The position numbers and the translations under genes were made by a program. Under the pieces are notes generated by a model. It saw nothing but the letters and a program-made list of their open reading frames with translations. It was not told the DNA's origin and searched no databases. Of a stretch of 64,000 nt of DNA, positions 55,355-64,000 are shown piece after piece (the stretch's first letter is position 1; every line of letters starts with the position of its first letter). The DNA comes from Magnetaquiglobus sp039908105. Lineage in GTDB: Bacteria > Pseudomonadota > Magnetococcia > Magnetococcales > Magnetaquicoccaceae. The stretch spans positions 48,767 to 112,766 of the forward strand of contig JAMOBI010000001.1 in assembly GCA_039908105.1 (NCBI GenBank), given 5' to 3'.

Positions 55355-56026
55355 TCACCCATTCGATCCAGAAAAACAAGCACAGAATTTCACCGGACAC
55401 CCGGTGCAGAGCGGTTTGGCACGACAGTGCCGCTTGGCGTGCTCGACCAGCAGGGCATGCATCTCGCCCAGCATCGCGACATCACGGGGCAGACGGGATT
55501 CGGTCAGACTCTGCAAGGCGTCGTACCCGGCCTGCGCGTCGCTCCACCCCAATCGATGATAAATACGCCGCGTGTAGGCATCGACCACGAAAACCGGACG
55601 AAGGGCAGCATAACAGAGGATCGAATCTGCCGTCTCCTTGCCAACCCCGCGCACCGCCAGAAGTTTCAAGCGCAACTCCGGGGTTGCAAGCCGGAAAAGC
55701 ACTTCATGATCATCCGCGAAATTGCCCATGAAACGGGCGAACTCCCGCAAACGAACCGTCTTGACGCGAAAAAAACCCGCCGGGCGCAGCAAAGTCCAGA
55801 GCGTCGCATCATCGCTGGTCCGAATCCGGCTCCAGGAGTCGAGCAACCCAGCCGCCTCCAACTGCCGTACCGCCCGTTCCGCACCGATCCAGGCGGTATT
55901 CTGCACCAACAGTGCACCGATCATCATCTCCGGCACGGTGCGTGCCGGCCACCAGTGACGCGGACCATAGGCCGCCAACAGCGTATCGAACAACTCTCTC
56001 ACCGGATTCGCTTCAGGCATATTCAC
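55355..56026 (-). CDS. Endonuclease III-like HhH-GPD DNA glycosylase
   Basis: 223-residue base-excision repair enzyme. The helix-hairpin-helix is LLAVRGVGKETADSIL and the catalytic Asp follows in FVVDAYTRRI. The lysine of bifunctional endonuclease III appears replaced by Glu (GVGKET), as in MagIII-like monofunctional glycosylases. A C-terminal Cys cluster (CRAKPLCTGCPVKFC) may bind 4Fe-4S, with spacing slightly different from the classical one. An alkylated-base substrate is a guess from the MagIII likeness. Confidence 0.82.
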   Translation of the reverse strand: MNMPEANPVRELFDTLLAAYGPRHWWPARTVPEMMIGALLVQNTAWIGAERAVRQLEAAGLLDSWSRIRTSDDATLWTLLRPAGFFRVKTVRLREFARFMGNFADDHEVLFRLATPELRLKLLAVRGVGKETADSILCYAALRPVFVVDAYTRRIYHRLGWSDAQAGYDALQSLTESRLPRDVAMLGEMHALLVEHAKRHCRAKPLCTGCPVKFCACFSGSNG

Positions 56027-56036
56027 AAACCGGATG

Positions 56037-56780
56037 CTACCCTTTCAAAGAGGTCGCCGAGACCAACCGCAACAACCCGCCCACCTCGGCGCGCGTCAGA
56101 TAGCGCCAGGCACCCGACGGGATCTCCCCGAGTTCGATACCGGCATAAGAGACGCGGATCAATCGGGCCACCTCCATCTCGAAAGCCGCAAAAATCCGCC
56201 GGATGATGCGATTGCGCCCCTCCTTCAAGGTCAAGGTCAGCCAACTGTTGGCCCCGACCACCCGCTCCAGGGTGATATCCAACGGACCGGTCGGCCCATC
56301 CTCCAACGTCACGCCCGCACGCAGTTTCTCAAGCAGCGGTTCCGTGATCCGGCCATGCACCCGCACCCGATAGACACGCGGCACCTCGTGACGCGGATGG
56401 GTCAGCCGGTTGGCCAGATCGCCATCATTGGTGAACAACAACAACCCTTCAGAATTATAGTCGAGCCGCCCGACACTCACCAACCGCGCGCCGGCACCGC
56501 CGACCAGATCAAATACCGAGGGACGCCCTTCGGGATCACGCCGCGAACAGATCACCCCGACCGGCTTGTACAACGCCACCACCACCTTGAGGTTCCCCTT
56601 GCGCGCGGCCACCGGCTGACCGTCGACGGTCACCACCGCCTCCGGTCCCACCCGCACCCCCTGCTGGGTGACCACCTGACCATCCACGCTCACCCGTCCA
56701 GCCTCAATCCAGCGCTCCCCCTCGCGCCGCGAGCAGAGCCCGGCATCGGCCAACCACTTCTGCAGCCGGATTTCGCTCAT
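56037..56780 (-). CDS. rluB: RsuA/RluB-family pseudouridine synthase
   Basis: 247 residues. An N-terminal S4 domain (RLQKWLADAGLCSRREGERWI) is followed by the catalytic domain with the active Asp in GRLDYNSEGLLLFTNDG and the RNRIIRRIF motif. It most resembles RluB, which modifies 23S rRNA near the peptidyl-transferase centre; RsuA cannot be excluded. It overlaps trpS by four bases. Confidence 0.9.
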   Translation of the reverse strand: MSEIRLQKWLADAGLCSRREGERWIEAGRVSVDGQVVTQQGVRVGPEAVVTVDGQPVAARKGNLKVVVALYKPVGVICSRRDPEGRPSVFDLVGGAGARLVSVGRLDYNSEGLLLFTNDGDLANRLTHPRHEVPRVYRVRVHGRITEPLLEKLRAGVTLEDGPTGPLDITLERVVGANSWLTLTLKEGRNRIIRRIFAAFEMEVARLIRVSYAGIELGEIPSGAWRYLTRAEVGGLLRLVSATSLKG

Positions 56781-57808
56781 TTCGCACCCGTTTGTGCACT
56801 GCCGAAACGGGCCGTGTGCAACGGCAGACCCAACGCGCTCATCACCCGCTGCATCATCCCCTCCGCCCGAACCAGCGCCTGGTTGGCCCCCTGGTTCAAA
56901 ATTCCCGTAAGCTCCTCCGGATCGCCACGCAACTCGTCGAAACGTCGGCGAACCGGATCCAACAACTCGATCACCGCCTCGGCGGTCTCGACCTTAAGCT
57001 TGCCGTACTGGTTATGGGAGAAGTGATGCAGCGCCTCTTCCATCGTCGCGCCGCGCGCCGAACGCCAGATGTCGAGCAAATTGACCACACCGGGTTGCTT
57101 CTCCTCATCGTCGCTGATCACCCCGAGTCCGTCGGTGACCGCCTTCTTGAATTTTTTCATAATGGCATCCGGGGTATCAAGGATCATCACCTTGGCCAGA
57201 TCGGCTTCGGCACTCTTGGACATCTTCCTGGTCGGCTCCTGTAAATCCTTGATGCGCGCCGCACCCCCGCCGGTCACCAGCGGCTCGGGCACCCGAAAAA
57301 TCGGACCATAAAGCCCATTGAAGCGCACCGCCACATCGCGTGTCAGCTCCAGATGCTGTTTCTGATCCTCACCCACCGGTACGCGATGGGTGCCGTAGAG
57401 CAGAATGTCGGCGGCCATCAGCACCGGATAGGTATAGAGCCCGGCATTGACGTTGGTCGCATGGCTGCGCGCCTTGTCCTTGAACTGGGTCATGCGATCC
57501 AGCTCCCCCATCATCGTGAAGGTGGAGAGCAGCCAGGCCAGCTCCGCATGCGCCGGAACGTGGCTTTGAATAAAAATGATGCTTTTGACCGGATCGATGC
57601 CGCAGGCCAGATAGAGGGCGGCCAGATCCAGAATCCGCTCGCGAAAAAGTTTGGGATCCTGGCGCACGGTCAAGGCGTGCTGATCGACGACACAAAAGAT
57701 ACAGTCGTGATCCTCCTGCATCCGGGTCCACTGCCGCAAGGCGCCGAGATAGTTCCCCAGGGTCAACTGACCCGTCGGTTGAGCACCGGAAAAGACGATC
57801 GGTTTCAT
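56777..57808 (-). CDS. trpS: Tryptophanyl-tRNA synthetase
   Basis: 343-residue class I synthetase. The HIGH-like site is in SGAQPTGQLTLGNYLG and the KMSKS loop is in RKMSKSAEAD. Its stop overlaps the start of the pseudouridine synthase gene. It follows the M50 protease gene by about 50 bases. Confidence 0.96.
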   Translation of the reverse strand: MKPIVFSGAQPTGQLTLGNYLGALRQWTRMQEDHDCIFCVVDQHALTVRQDPKLFRERILDLAALYLACGIDPVKSIIFIQSHVPAHAELAWLLSTFTMMGELDRMTQFKDKARSHATNVNAGLYTYPVLMAADILLYGTHRVPVGEDQKQHLELTRDVAVRFNGLYGPIFRVPEPLVTGGGAARIKDLQEPTRKMSKSAEADLAKVMILDTPDAIMKKFKKAVTDGLGVISDDEEKQPGVVNLLDIWRSARGATMEEALHHFSHNQYGKLKVETAEAVIELLDPVRRRFDELRGDPEELTGILNQGANQALVRAEGMMQRVMSALGLPLHTARFGSAQTGAK

Positions 57809-57857
57809 GATGGTCCGTTACGCATTCATGTGGGTTGAAAAGGCCACGGCAAAACCG

Positions 57858-58529
57858 TCAGGAGAGTCCCGCCATGCGCAGATAGAATTGGTTCAAAAGG
57901 GAGATCGCCGGCACCATCACCTGGCTCATCACCCCGGAGAAGGCCAGCAACAGCACGATCGGCATGCCGAAGCGCTCCAGGGATGCCAGATGTCCATCCA
58001 GCGGTCTCGGCAGCACGGCACCCAGCATCCGTCCGCCATCGAGCGGCGGGATCGGCAATAGATTGAATACCGCCAAAAGCACGTTCATCTGAATCGCCGC
58101 CACCAGCATGTTGGCCAGCGGCAGCATGAAGTACTCCGGCAGACGGGTCACCAGCCGAAACAGCAGCGCACAACCGAGCGCCATCAGCAGGTTCATCAAC
58201 GGACCGGCTGCCGCCACCCAGAAAATGCTCATCCGGTAGGAGCGTCCGGAACGGATGAAATAGCGCGGATCGATCGGCACCGGTTTGGCACCACCGAAGA
58301 CAAACGGCGTGCCGGTGGTCATGAGCGAGACCAGCAGCATCACGCCGGGGATGACGATCGTCCAGGCCAGATCGATGTGCGGGATGGGATTCAAGGTCAA
58401 GCGGCCCATGAGTCCCGGCGTCGGATCGCCGAAAAAGGTAGCCATGCGGCCATGGGCCCACTCGTGCAGGGTGATGGCAAAGAGGATCCCCGGCGCCCAG
58501 ATGATGATGTTTTGCACGATTTCGTTCAT
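57858..58529 (-). CDS. Site-2 protease family (M50) membrane metalloprotease
   Basis: 223 residues, about six membrane helices. The zinc motif is LHEWAHG (HEXXH) and the distal ligand is in NLLPIPPLDGGRM. ATG 58529 follows GGGGAAC and is preferred to the frame open to 58574. There is no PDZ domain, as in the compact YwhC/group III proteases often found beside trpS. The substrate is unknown. Confidence 0.9.
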   Translation of the reverse strand: MNEIVQNIIIWAPGILFAITLHEWAHGRMATFFGDPTPGLMGRLTLNPIPHIDLAWTIVIPGVMLLVSLMTTGTPFVFGGAKPVPIDPRYFIRSGRSYRMSIFWVAAAGPLMNLLMALGCALLFRLVTRLPEYFMLPLANMLVAAIQMNVLLAVFNLLPIPPLDGGRMLGAVLPRPLDGHLASLERFGMPIVLLLAFSGVMSQVMVPAISLLNQFYLRMAGLS

Positions 58530-58574
58530 GCCGGTTCCCCCTGATTCGGTCGAGCGCATAAAACAGGCAGCCAC

Positions 58575-59831
58575 TCACTCATGACGCAACGCCTCCACCG
58601 GATCGACTCGGGCCGCCCGCCAGGCGGGATAGAGGGTGGCCACCAGGGTGATCGCCAGACTCGAACCGGCCACCCAGAACACATCCCCGGCCACCACTTT
58701 GGCCGGCAGATGGTCGATGAAATAGATTTCGCCGGAGATCAACTGGATGTCAAGCAGCCGTTCGATGGTCTTGATCGCCGCCTCCAGATTCCAGGAGAGC
58801 ACCAGCCCCAGGATCGTGCCAAGCGAGGTGCCCACGGCACCAATGATGCCGCCGTGGATCATGAAGATCGCCAGAATGCTGGAACCGCGTGCCCCCATGG
58901 TTTTCAAAATCGCGATCTCGCCCCCCTTCTCCATCACCACCATGATCAGACTGGAGATGATGTTGAAGGCCGCAACCAGGACCACCAGCAGTAAAATGAC
59001 AAACAGCACCGACTTCTGCATCTGGAGAATGCGAAAGAAATTGCGGTTCATCTCCATCCAGTCGCGGATCCAGTACCCGCTGCCCAAAGTCGAGCGCAAC
59101 GCCTGGGCGACTTCGGGCGCACGATCCGGGGCGGTGGTGAGCATCTCGATGCCGGTGACCGTCTGGCCCATCTCCAACAGCCGTTGCGCATCGTCGATGC
59201 GGAGATAGGCCATGGCGTTGTCGTACTCGTGCATGCCGGAATCAAAGATCGCGGCAACCTGGAACGATTGCAGCTTCGGCTGGGCCAACAAATCGCCGTT
59301 CGGACTCACCGCCACCGTGACCGTCACCCGGTCACCCAACTCCACTTTGAGATTCTGCGCCAGTTTGCGTCCAAGGATGATGGTCTGTTTGGGGAGCCCT
59401 TCAAGTTTCCCTTCGCGGATGTTGGCAGCCAGAGCCGAAACCTGCTTTTCGCGCTCCGGATCCATGCCGCGCAGCACCACGCCGAAAGCCTGACCATTGG
59501 CCGAGAGCATCCCCTGATGCAGGGTGTAGGGAGCGATGCCGACGACACCTGACTGATGGCGGATTCGGGCGATGAGCGGCTCGGCATCCTCCAGGTTGCC
59601 GGCTGTGGCACGCACCGTGACGTGACTGGTCACCCCGAGGATCTGGCGTTGCAGCTCCTCGCGAAAGCCGGTCATCACCGCCAGCACGGTGATCAACGCC
59701 GCCACCCCCAGCACCACGCCACCCATGGACAAAAAGGTGATGACGCTGATGAAGAACTCCGACCGTTTGGCACGCAGGTATCGAAGGCCGATCCACCACT
59801 CATAGCGCTGATTCCAAAAGGGGTGCGCCAT
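58575..59831 (-). CDS. lolC: Lipoprotein-releasing ABC permease LolC/E (downstream copy)
   Basis: 418-residue inner-membrane subunit that passes outer-membrane lipoproteins to LolA. It has the N-terminal IGLRYLRAKRSEFFISVIT, a periplasmic domain, and conserved helices with NIISSLIMVVMEKGGEIAILKTMGA. A GTG at 59837 overlaps the lolD stop and is an alternative start. It is one of two similar permeases flanking lolD; C and E names are interchangeable here. Confidence 0.93.
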   Translation of the reverse strand: MAHPFWNQRYEWWIGLRYLRAKRSEFFISVITFLSMGGVVLGVAALITVLAVMTGFREELQRQILGVTSHVTVRATAGNLEDAEPLIARIRHQSGVVGIAPYTLHQGMLSANGQAFGVVLRGMDPEREKQVSALAANIREGKLEGLPKQTIILGRKLAQNLKVELGDRVTVTVAVSPNGDLLAQPKLQSFQVAAIFDSGMHEYDNAMAYLRIDDAQRLLEMGQTVTGIEMLTTAPDRAPEVAQALRSTLGSGYWIRDWMEMNRNFFRILQMQKSVLFVILLLVVLVAAFNIISSLIMVVMEKGGEIAILKTMGARGSSILAIFMIHGGIIGAVGTSLGTILGLVLSWNLEAAIKTIERLLDIQLISGEIYFIDHLPAKVVAGDVFWVAGSSLAITLVATLYPAWRAARVDPVEALRHE

Positions 59832-59833
59832 GA

Positions 59834-60541
59834 TCACCCACCCCCCCCGGCGGGCTCCTCGGTGAGTACCCCTTCCACCAGGTGCAACCGCCGATCCAGA
59901 TCCACCGCGAGTTCCGGGTTGTGGGTGACCATGAGACAGGCGAGCCCCCGTTTGGCATTGAGCTCGCGCAACAGCCGGAACACCTCCAAAGCGGTCTTGC
60001 GATCCAGATTGCCGGTCGGCTCATCGGCCAACAGCAGCCCCGGTTTGGTCACCAACGCCCGGGCAATGGCCACGCGCTGCTGCTCGCCCCCGGACATCTG
60101 TCCCGGACGGTGATGGAGACGGTGCCCCAACCCGACCTCGGCCAAAAGGAGCCTGGCCTCTTCGGTTGCGACTTTGCGCGATACGCGGGCGATCAACAGC
60201 GGCATCATGACGTTCTCCACCGCGGAGAACTCCGGCAGCAGCCGATGGGACTGATAGACAAAACCGATGCGCCGGTTGCGATACTCGGCAGCGCGGTTGG
60301 CGGACAGGGCGTAGAGATCCTCGCCATCGACCCACACCGTGCCGGCACTCGGACGATCCAATCCGCCCATGATCTGCAACAAGGTGCTCTTGCCCGATCC
60401 CGAAACCCCCAACAGCGCCGCCATCTCCCCGCGCAACAACGAGAACTCGACCCCTTTGAGCACCTCCAGACGCCGCGCCTCGGATCCAAAAAATTTGCGG
60501 ATCCCTTCCGCCTTGAGCACCGGCATGGCCCATTCACTCAT
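59834..60541 (-). CDS. lolD: Lipoprotein-releasing ATPase LolD
   Basis: 235 residues. Walker A GVSGSGKSTLL, signature MSGGEQQRVAIARAL, Walker B LLLADEPTGNLD. The start overlaps the upstream permease by eight bases, and the end touches the next permease, so the three are one translational unit. Confidence 0.96.
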   Translation of the reverse strand: MSEWAMPVLKAEGIRKFFGSEARRLEVLKGVEFSLLRGEMAALLGVSGSGKSTLLQIMGGLDRPSAGTVWVDGEDLYALSANRAAEYRNRRIGFVYQSHRLLPEFSAVENVMMPLLIARVSRKVATEEARLLLAEVGLGHRLHHRPGQMSGGEQQRVAIARALVTKPGLLLADEPTGNLDRKTALEVFRLLRELNAKRGLACLMVTHNPELAVDLDRRLHLVEGVLTEEPAGGGG

Positions 60542-61781
60542 AACGCAACGCCTCCACCGGATCGACCCCAGCCGCCCGCCAGGCCGGATAGAGCGTGGCC
60601 AACAACGTGATGGTCAGACTCATGCCGGCAATCCAGGCCACATCCACCGGCAACACCGTGGCGGGGACATGATTCTGGAAAAAGCCATCGCCAGAGACCA
60701 ATTGAATGCCGAACAATCGTTCAAACGTGCGCAACACCGCCTCCAGGTTCGAGGCCAGAAGCAACCCCAAGGTGGTGCCGATCACCGTGCCCATCACCCC
60801 GATCACCCCGCCATTGATGATGAAGATGGCCATGATGCTGCGACGGCGCGCCCCCATGGTCTTCAGGATCGCGATCTCCTTGCCCTTTTCCATCACCACC
60901 ATGATCAGACTGGAGATGATGTTGAAGGCCGCGACCAGCACCACTAAAAGCAGAATGATCGACATAGTGGCCTTTTCCAGCTGCAAGGCGCGAAAAAAGC
61001 TGCGATGCATCTCCATCCAGTCCTGCACCAGATAGCCGCTGCCAAAGCTGGCACGGAGCGCCTTGCCCACGCCGAAGGCCGCCTCCGGGGTGGTGGTCAT
61101 CACCGCGATGCCGGTGATTGCGCTTCCCAGGCGCAACAGCCGCTGGGCATCCTCGATCCGCACGTAGGCCAAGGCATGATCGTACTCGTACATGCCGGAG
61201 TCGAAAATCCCCACCACCTTGAACCGCTTCATGCGCGGCAGGGTGCCGACCGCGGTGATGTTGGTGGCCGAGACGGTCACGGTAACGCTGTCGCCCAACT
61301 CCACATAGAGATTGCGCGCCAGCCTTTTGCCCAAAAGAATGCCGAACTCCGGCAGCCCGGCCAGTTTGCCCTCTTTCACATTGGTGGCAAGACGGGAGAC
61401 CCGGGCTTCGAGTTCCGGCTCGATGCCGCGCAGCATCACCCCGGCGGAGCGATTCTGGATCGAGATCATCGCCTGACTGGTGACATAGGGTGCCAGGGCC
61501 GAGACCTGATCGACTCTGGCCACCTCATCCAGCAAACGGGCGTGATCGGCCAGATTGCCGGAGGCGGCACGAACGGTCAGATGGCTGGTCACCCCGAGGA
61601 TGTGCCCTTGCAACTCCTCGCGGAATCCGGTCATCACCGCGAGCACGGTGATCAAGGCCGCCACCCCGAGCGCCACCCCGCCCAGCGACAGAAAGGTGAT
61701 GACGCCGATGAAAAATTCGGAGCGCTTGGCGCGCAGATAGCGCAAGCCGATCAGCCACTCGTAGCGATCACGCCACCACAT
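60534..61781 (-). CDS. lolE: Lipoprotein-releasing ABC permease LolC/E (upstream copy)
   Basis: 415 residues, about half identical by eye to the other permease over its whole length (IGLRYLRAKRSEFFIGVIT, IISSLIMVVMEKGKEIAILKTMGA, TLLATLYPAWRAAGVDPVEAL). ATG 61781 is chosen; a GTG-type frame is open to 61796. The pair suggests an LolCDE heterodimer rather than the single LolF of many alphaproteobacteria. Confidence 0.92.
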   Translation of the reverse strand: MWWRDRYEWLIGLRYLRAKRSEFFIGVITFLSLGGVALGVAALITVLAVMTGFREELQGHILGVTSHLTVRAASGNLADHARLLDEVARVDQVSALAPYVTSQAMISIQNRSAGVMLRGIEPELEARVSRLATNVKEGKLAGLPEFGILLGKRLARNLYVELGDSVTVTVSATNITAVGTLPRMKRFKVVGIFDSGMYEYDHALAYVRIEDAQRLLRLGSAITGIAVMTTTPEAAFGVGKALRASFGSGYLVQDWMEMHRSFFRALQLEKATMSIILLLVVLVAAFNIISSLIMVVMEKGKEIAILKTMGARRRSIMAIFIINGGVIGVMGTVIGTTLGLLLASNLEAVLRTFERLFGIQLVSGDGFFQNHVPATVLPVDVAWIAGMSLTITLLATLYPAWRAAGVDPVEALRYE

Positions 61782-61815
61782 GGTCACAATACCCAACCTG
61801 TTGAATCATTGGGAA

Positions 61816-63294
61816 TCATGAACGCAGCACCGGGAAGAGGATCACATCACGGATCGCTGCCGAATTGGTCAACAGCATGGTCAGCCGGTCGATGCCGATC
61901 CCTTCGCCGCCAGTCGGCGGCATGCCGTATTCGAGCGCCTGGATGTAGTCGGCATCGAAGTGCATCGCCTCCAGATCGCCCTTCTCCTTGGCCGCCACCT
62001 GGGCACGGAACCGCTCGGCCTGATCCGCCGGATCGTTCAACTCCGAGAAGGCGTTGGCGATCTCCCAGCCGCCGATGAAGAGTTCAAAACGCTCGGTGAT
62101 CTGGGGATTGGCATCCGAGCGACGCGACAACGGCGAAACCGATACCGGATAGTCGATGATGAAGGTGGGCGAGATCAAATTCGCTTCGACCAGCGCCTCG
62201 AACAGCTCCAGTTGCAGCTTGCCGATGTCCCACGCCGCTTGCACCTTCACCCCGTGTTGGCCGGCCCGCTCCTCCAGATAGCTTCTCTCAGCCGTGCGTT
62301 CCGCATCGAAGCCGGCATGACGCACCAGCGCCTCAGCCGGGGTGAGACGGGGCCAGGGCGGGGTGAAATCGAGGGTGCGCTCCTGGTGGGTGATCACCAG
62401 CGTGCCGTGAATCTCCTGGACCAAGTGGGTGATCAGGGTTTCGGTCAGCTCCATCAGGTCGCGATAATCGGCGTAGGCCTGATAGAACTCCATCATGGTG
62501 AACTCCGGGTTGTGACGGATCGACAACCCTTCGTTGCGGAAGTTGCGGTTGATCTCGAACACCTTCTCAAAACCGCCGACGATCAACCTCTTCAAGTACA
62601 ACTCCGGCGCGATGCGTAAAAACAGGTTGCGATCCAGGGCGTTGTGATGGGTGACAAAGGGCCGGGCCACCGCACCACCGGGGATCGGATGCATCATCGG
62701 GGTTTCGACTTCGAGAAAGCCTGCCGCCTCCATGAAGGAGCGGATCAGATGGATCAACCGCGACCGGATGCGGAACACCTCGCGCACCTCGGGGTTGACG
62801 ATCAGATCCACATAGCGTTGCCGATAGCGCGCCTCGACATCCTCCAGGCCGTGGAATTTCTCGGGCAGGGGACGCACCGCCTTGGAGAGCAGTTGAAAAC
62901 GGCTCACCCGGATGGTGATTTCACCCGTCTGGGTGCGAAACAGATTGCCCTCCACCCCGAGAAAATCCCCGACCTCGATCTTGCGGAACACATCGCGATA
63001 GAGCGCCTCGCCCACCTCGTCGCGCTGCACGGCGATCTGCATGCGACCCGAGTCATCGGCCAGGGTGGCGAAGGTGAGTTTGCCGAAATTGCGCAAGAGC
63101 AGAATCCGGCCCGCGCATCGAACGTGCACCGCAGCCAGGAGCTCGGCATCCCCGATCTCGGCATGCGCGGCACGCACCTCGCCCAGGCGGTCCCCAGGCT
63201 TGAAATCATTGGGATAGGGATTGACCCCGGCCTCGACCAGGGATTGCAACTTGGCCTTGCGGGCCGCGATCAGGGGATTCTCTTCCTTGGACAT
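61816..63294 (-). CDS. lysS: Lysyl-tRNA synthetase, class II
   Basis: 492 residues from ATG 63294. OB-fold anticodon domain (about 60-150) then class II core with motif 2 FRNEGLSIRHNPEFTMMEFYQAYADY and motif 3 GIGIDRLTMLL. It is upstream of the lol genes on the same strand, 20-35 bases away, and may be co-transcribed with them. Confidence 0.97.
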   Translation of the reverse strand: MSKEENPLIAARKAKLQSLVEAGVNPYPNDFKPGDRLGEVRAAHAEIGDAELLAAVHVRCAGRILLLRNFGKLTFATLADDSGRMQIAVQRDEVGEALYRDVFRKIEVGDFLGVEGNLFRTQTGEITIRVSRFQLLSKAVRPLPEKFHGLEDVEARYRQRYVDLIVNPEVREVFRIRSRLIHLIRSFMEAAGFLEVETPMMHPIPGGAVARPFVTHHNALDRNLFLRIAPELYLKRLIVGGFEKVFEINRNFRNEGLSIRHNPEFTMMEFYQAYADYRDLMELTETLITHLVQEIHGTLVITHQERTLDFTPPWPRLTPAEALVRHAGFDAERTAERSYLEERAGQHGVKVQAAWDIGKLQLELFEALVEANLISPTFIIDYPVSVSPLSRRSDANPQITERFELFIGGWEIANAFSELNDPADQAERFRAQVAAKEKGDLEAMHFDADYIQALEYGMPPTGGEGIGIDRLTMLLTNSAAIRDVILFPVLRS

Positions 63295-63583
63295 GCCGAC
63301 ACTCTGAACCCAAGCTAAACACACGAACAACCGGTTGCAATGTTCCGGACCAAAATCAAGCAAGCCAACAGAATATCACACCAGAAGAGCGCTCGTCACC
63401 GTTCGATCGATCTTCTTCGATCGTTCAAGCCGCCTCTCATACCGGTGCCACCCCCCGCTCAACCGATGCCAACCACGCCACTTTGCAATTGATTTCGGTC
63501 AGCCAAACAGCGAAAATGATCCTCAAAGAACAAGAGCGGATAAAACGAAGAAGATCAACCCCAACAAAAAGGGAGTTGCAAAG

Positions 63584-63733
63584 ATGGGCGTCATTCTGGT
63601 CGTGATCGGCTTGCTGGTGGCGGTATTCGCCTGGGTGCTGTGGGTCAACAAGCGTGACTTGCAGGATGTCTACGAGGATATCAAGAAGGATGAAGAAGAG
63701 GAGAAGGCCGAACTGACCAACAAGTCGGGCTAG
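63584..63733 (+). CDS. Small single-helix membrane protein
   Basis: 49 residues. One N-terminal membrane helix (about 2-22, GVILVVIGLLVAVFAWVLWV) followed by a short, highly charged acidic tail (DEEEEKAEL). The ATG has GGGAG ten bases upstream. No family recognised. It is divergent from lysS. The frame is open upstream to 63335 but the strong start here and the lack of features above favour the short form. Confidence 0.6.
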   Translation: MGVILVVIGLLVAVFAWVLWVNKRDLQDVYEDIKKDEEEEKAELTNKSG

Positions 63734-64000
63734 TGGGCGGAAGCAAAGATGCATGACCCAACCCATCGTAAGAGGCGGCCAGCACCCTCGCAGACCAGGA
63801 AAACCCTGGGAGATGAATCTCCGGTAGTGTCTTGCGTTAAACTAAACTGCACCCAGCCTGGAATGTATCGTTTTTACCGGTAAAAAAAGAGAGGGTCTAA
63901 TGGTATGGTCCGCCCCGCTCCAAACGGCAGCAGTGTGCCACGGCATCGAAATGTGCCAAGATGGAGCTGATATCAACCATCAAATAAGGAGCGGAGCGGA
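63734..64000. other. Gene-free right end with repeat copy G and a possible element edge
   Basis: After the small protein come repeat copy G (63798-63899) and about 100 bases bounded by an imperfect inverted pair: TCCGCCCCGCTCC (63909-63921) and GGAGCGGAGCGGA (63988-64000). No complete gene is visible before the window ends. Confidence 0.55.
63798..63899 (+). repeat. Dispersed mosaic repeat, copy G (degraded and interrupted)
   Basis: One half-hairpin (CTGGGAGATGAATCTCC) and then AAACTGCACCCAGCCTGGAATGTA and AAAAAAAGAGAGGGTCT. The second hairpin that follows this point in copies A and D is missing; the sequence switches at about 63899 to unrelated bases. Confidence 0.75.

Noticed and set aside
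63584..63733. Magnetosome membrane protein
   Set aside because: Small size and one helix alone are not evidence, and no mam genes are in the window.

Overview
The window is about 64 kb of moderately GC-rich Gram-negative chromosome. The LolCDE lipoprotein export system, the flagellar L and P rings, many lipoproteins and two lytic transglycosylases show an outer membrane. The cell is flagellated (flgF-G-A-H-I-J, flgM, flgN), moves its type IV pili by retraction (pilT, pilU), makes cyclic-di-GMP (two REC-PAS-GGDEF proteins) and is rich in sensor kinases. This fits a motile pseudomonadote. A magnetococcal or other deep alphaproteobacteria-like lineage is a reasonable guess, but no gene here proves it.

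Layout. 0-5 kb: pilT (cut by the window edge), two FlgO-like lipoproteins, pilU and a diguanylate cyclase. 5-8.5 kb: an RloA/RloB pair probably involved in defence, then an orphan haem-copper-oxidase-like membrane protein. 8.5-12.7 kb: fabG-acpP-fabF-mltG-tmk. 12.8-18.3 kb: a membrane-anchored H-type lectin, a hydrolase/ROK kinase pair, MltA and a Tat-exported deacetylase-like protein. 18.3-24.1 kb: a second diguanylate cyclase, a BioC-like methyltransferase, then ychF, pth, rplY and prs on the minus strand. 24.4-31.2 kb: a YqaA protein and two very large hybrid histidine kinases (PocR type and CHASE type) that overlap by four bases. 31.5-33.7 kb: a lysine-tailed protein, carbonic anhydrase and a coiled-coil DUF1640 protein. 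33.7-39.9 kb: csrA and the flagellar rod/ring operon, read leftward from a good sigma-54 promoter. 40.1-44.5 kb: mazG, an AT-rich segment with one class III nucleotidyl cyclase-like gene, and fcl. 44.6-52.8 kb: recJ, tRNA-Arg, an FtsX-type permease, cheD with a soluble histidine kinase, a YpsA/SLOG protein and YciI. 52.9-63.7 kb: mutL, a damaged BrnT/BrnA-like module, an endonuclease III relative, rluB-type synthase, trpS, an M50 protease, lolC-lolD-lolE and lysS.

The most unusual feature is a dispersed mosaic repeat family with at least seven copies here (near 12.7, 15.6, 31.4, 33.0, 41.2, 43.4 and 63.85 kb). Copies sit against the 3' ends of genes. Several carry a bidirectional terminator hairpin, two show imperfect terminal inverted repeats, and in some cases the repeat end appears to supply the stop codon of the gene beside it. 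Two copies bracket the AT-rich cyclase segment, leaving 33-base direct repeats (32 of 33 identical) on each side. A second, unrelated repeat family occurs three times and has been read into the C-terminus of the YpsA-like protein.
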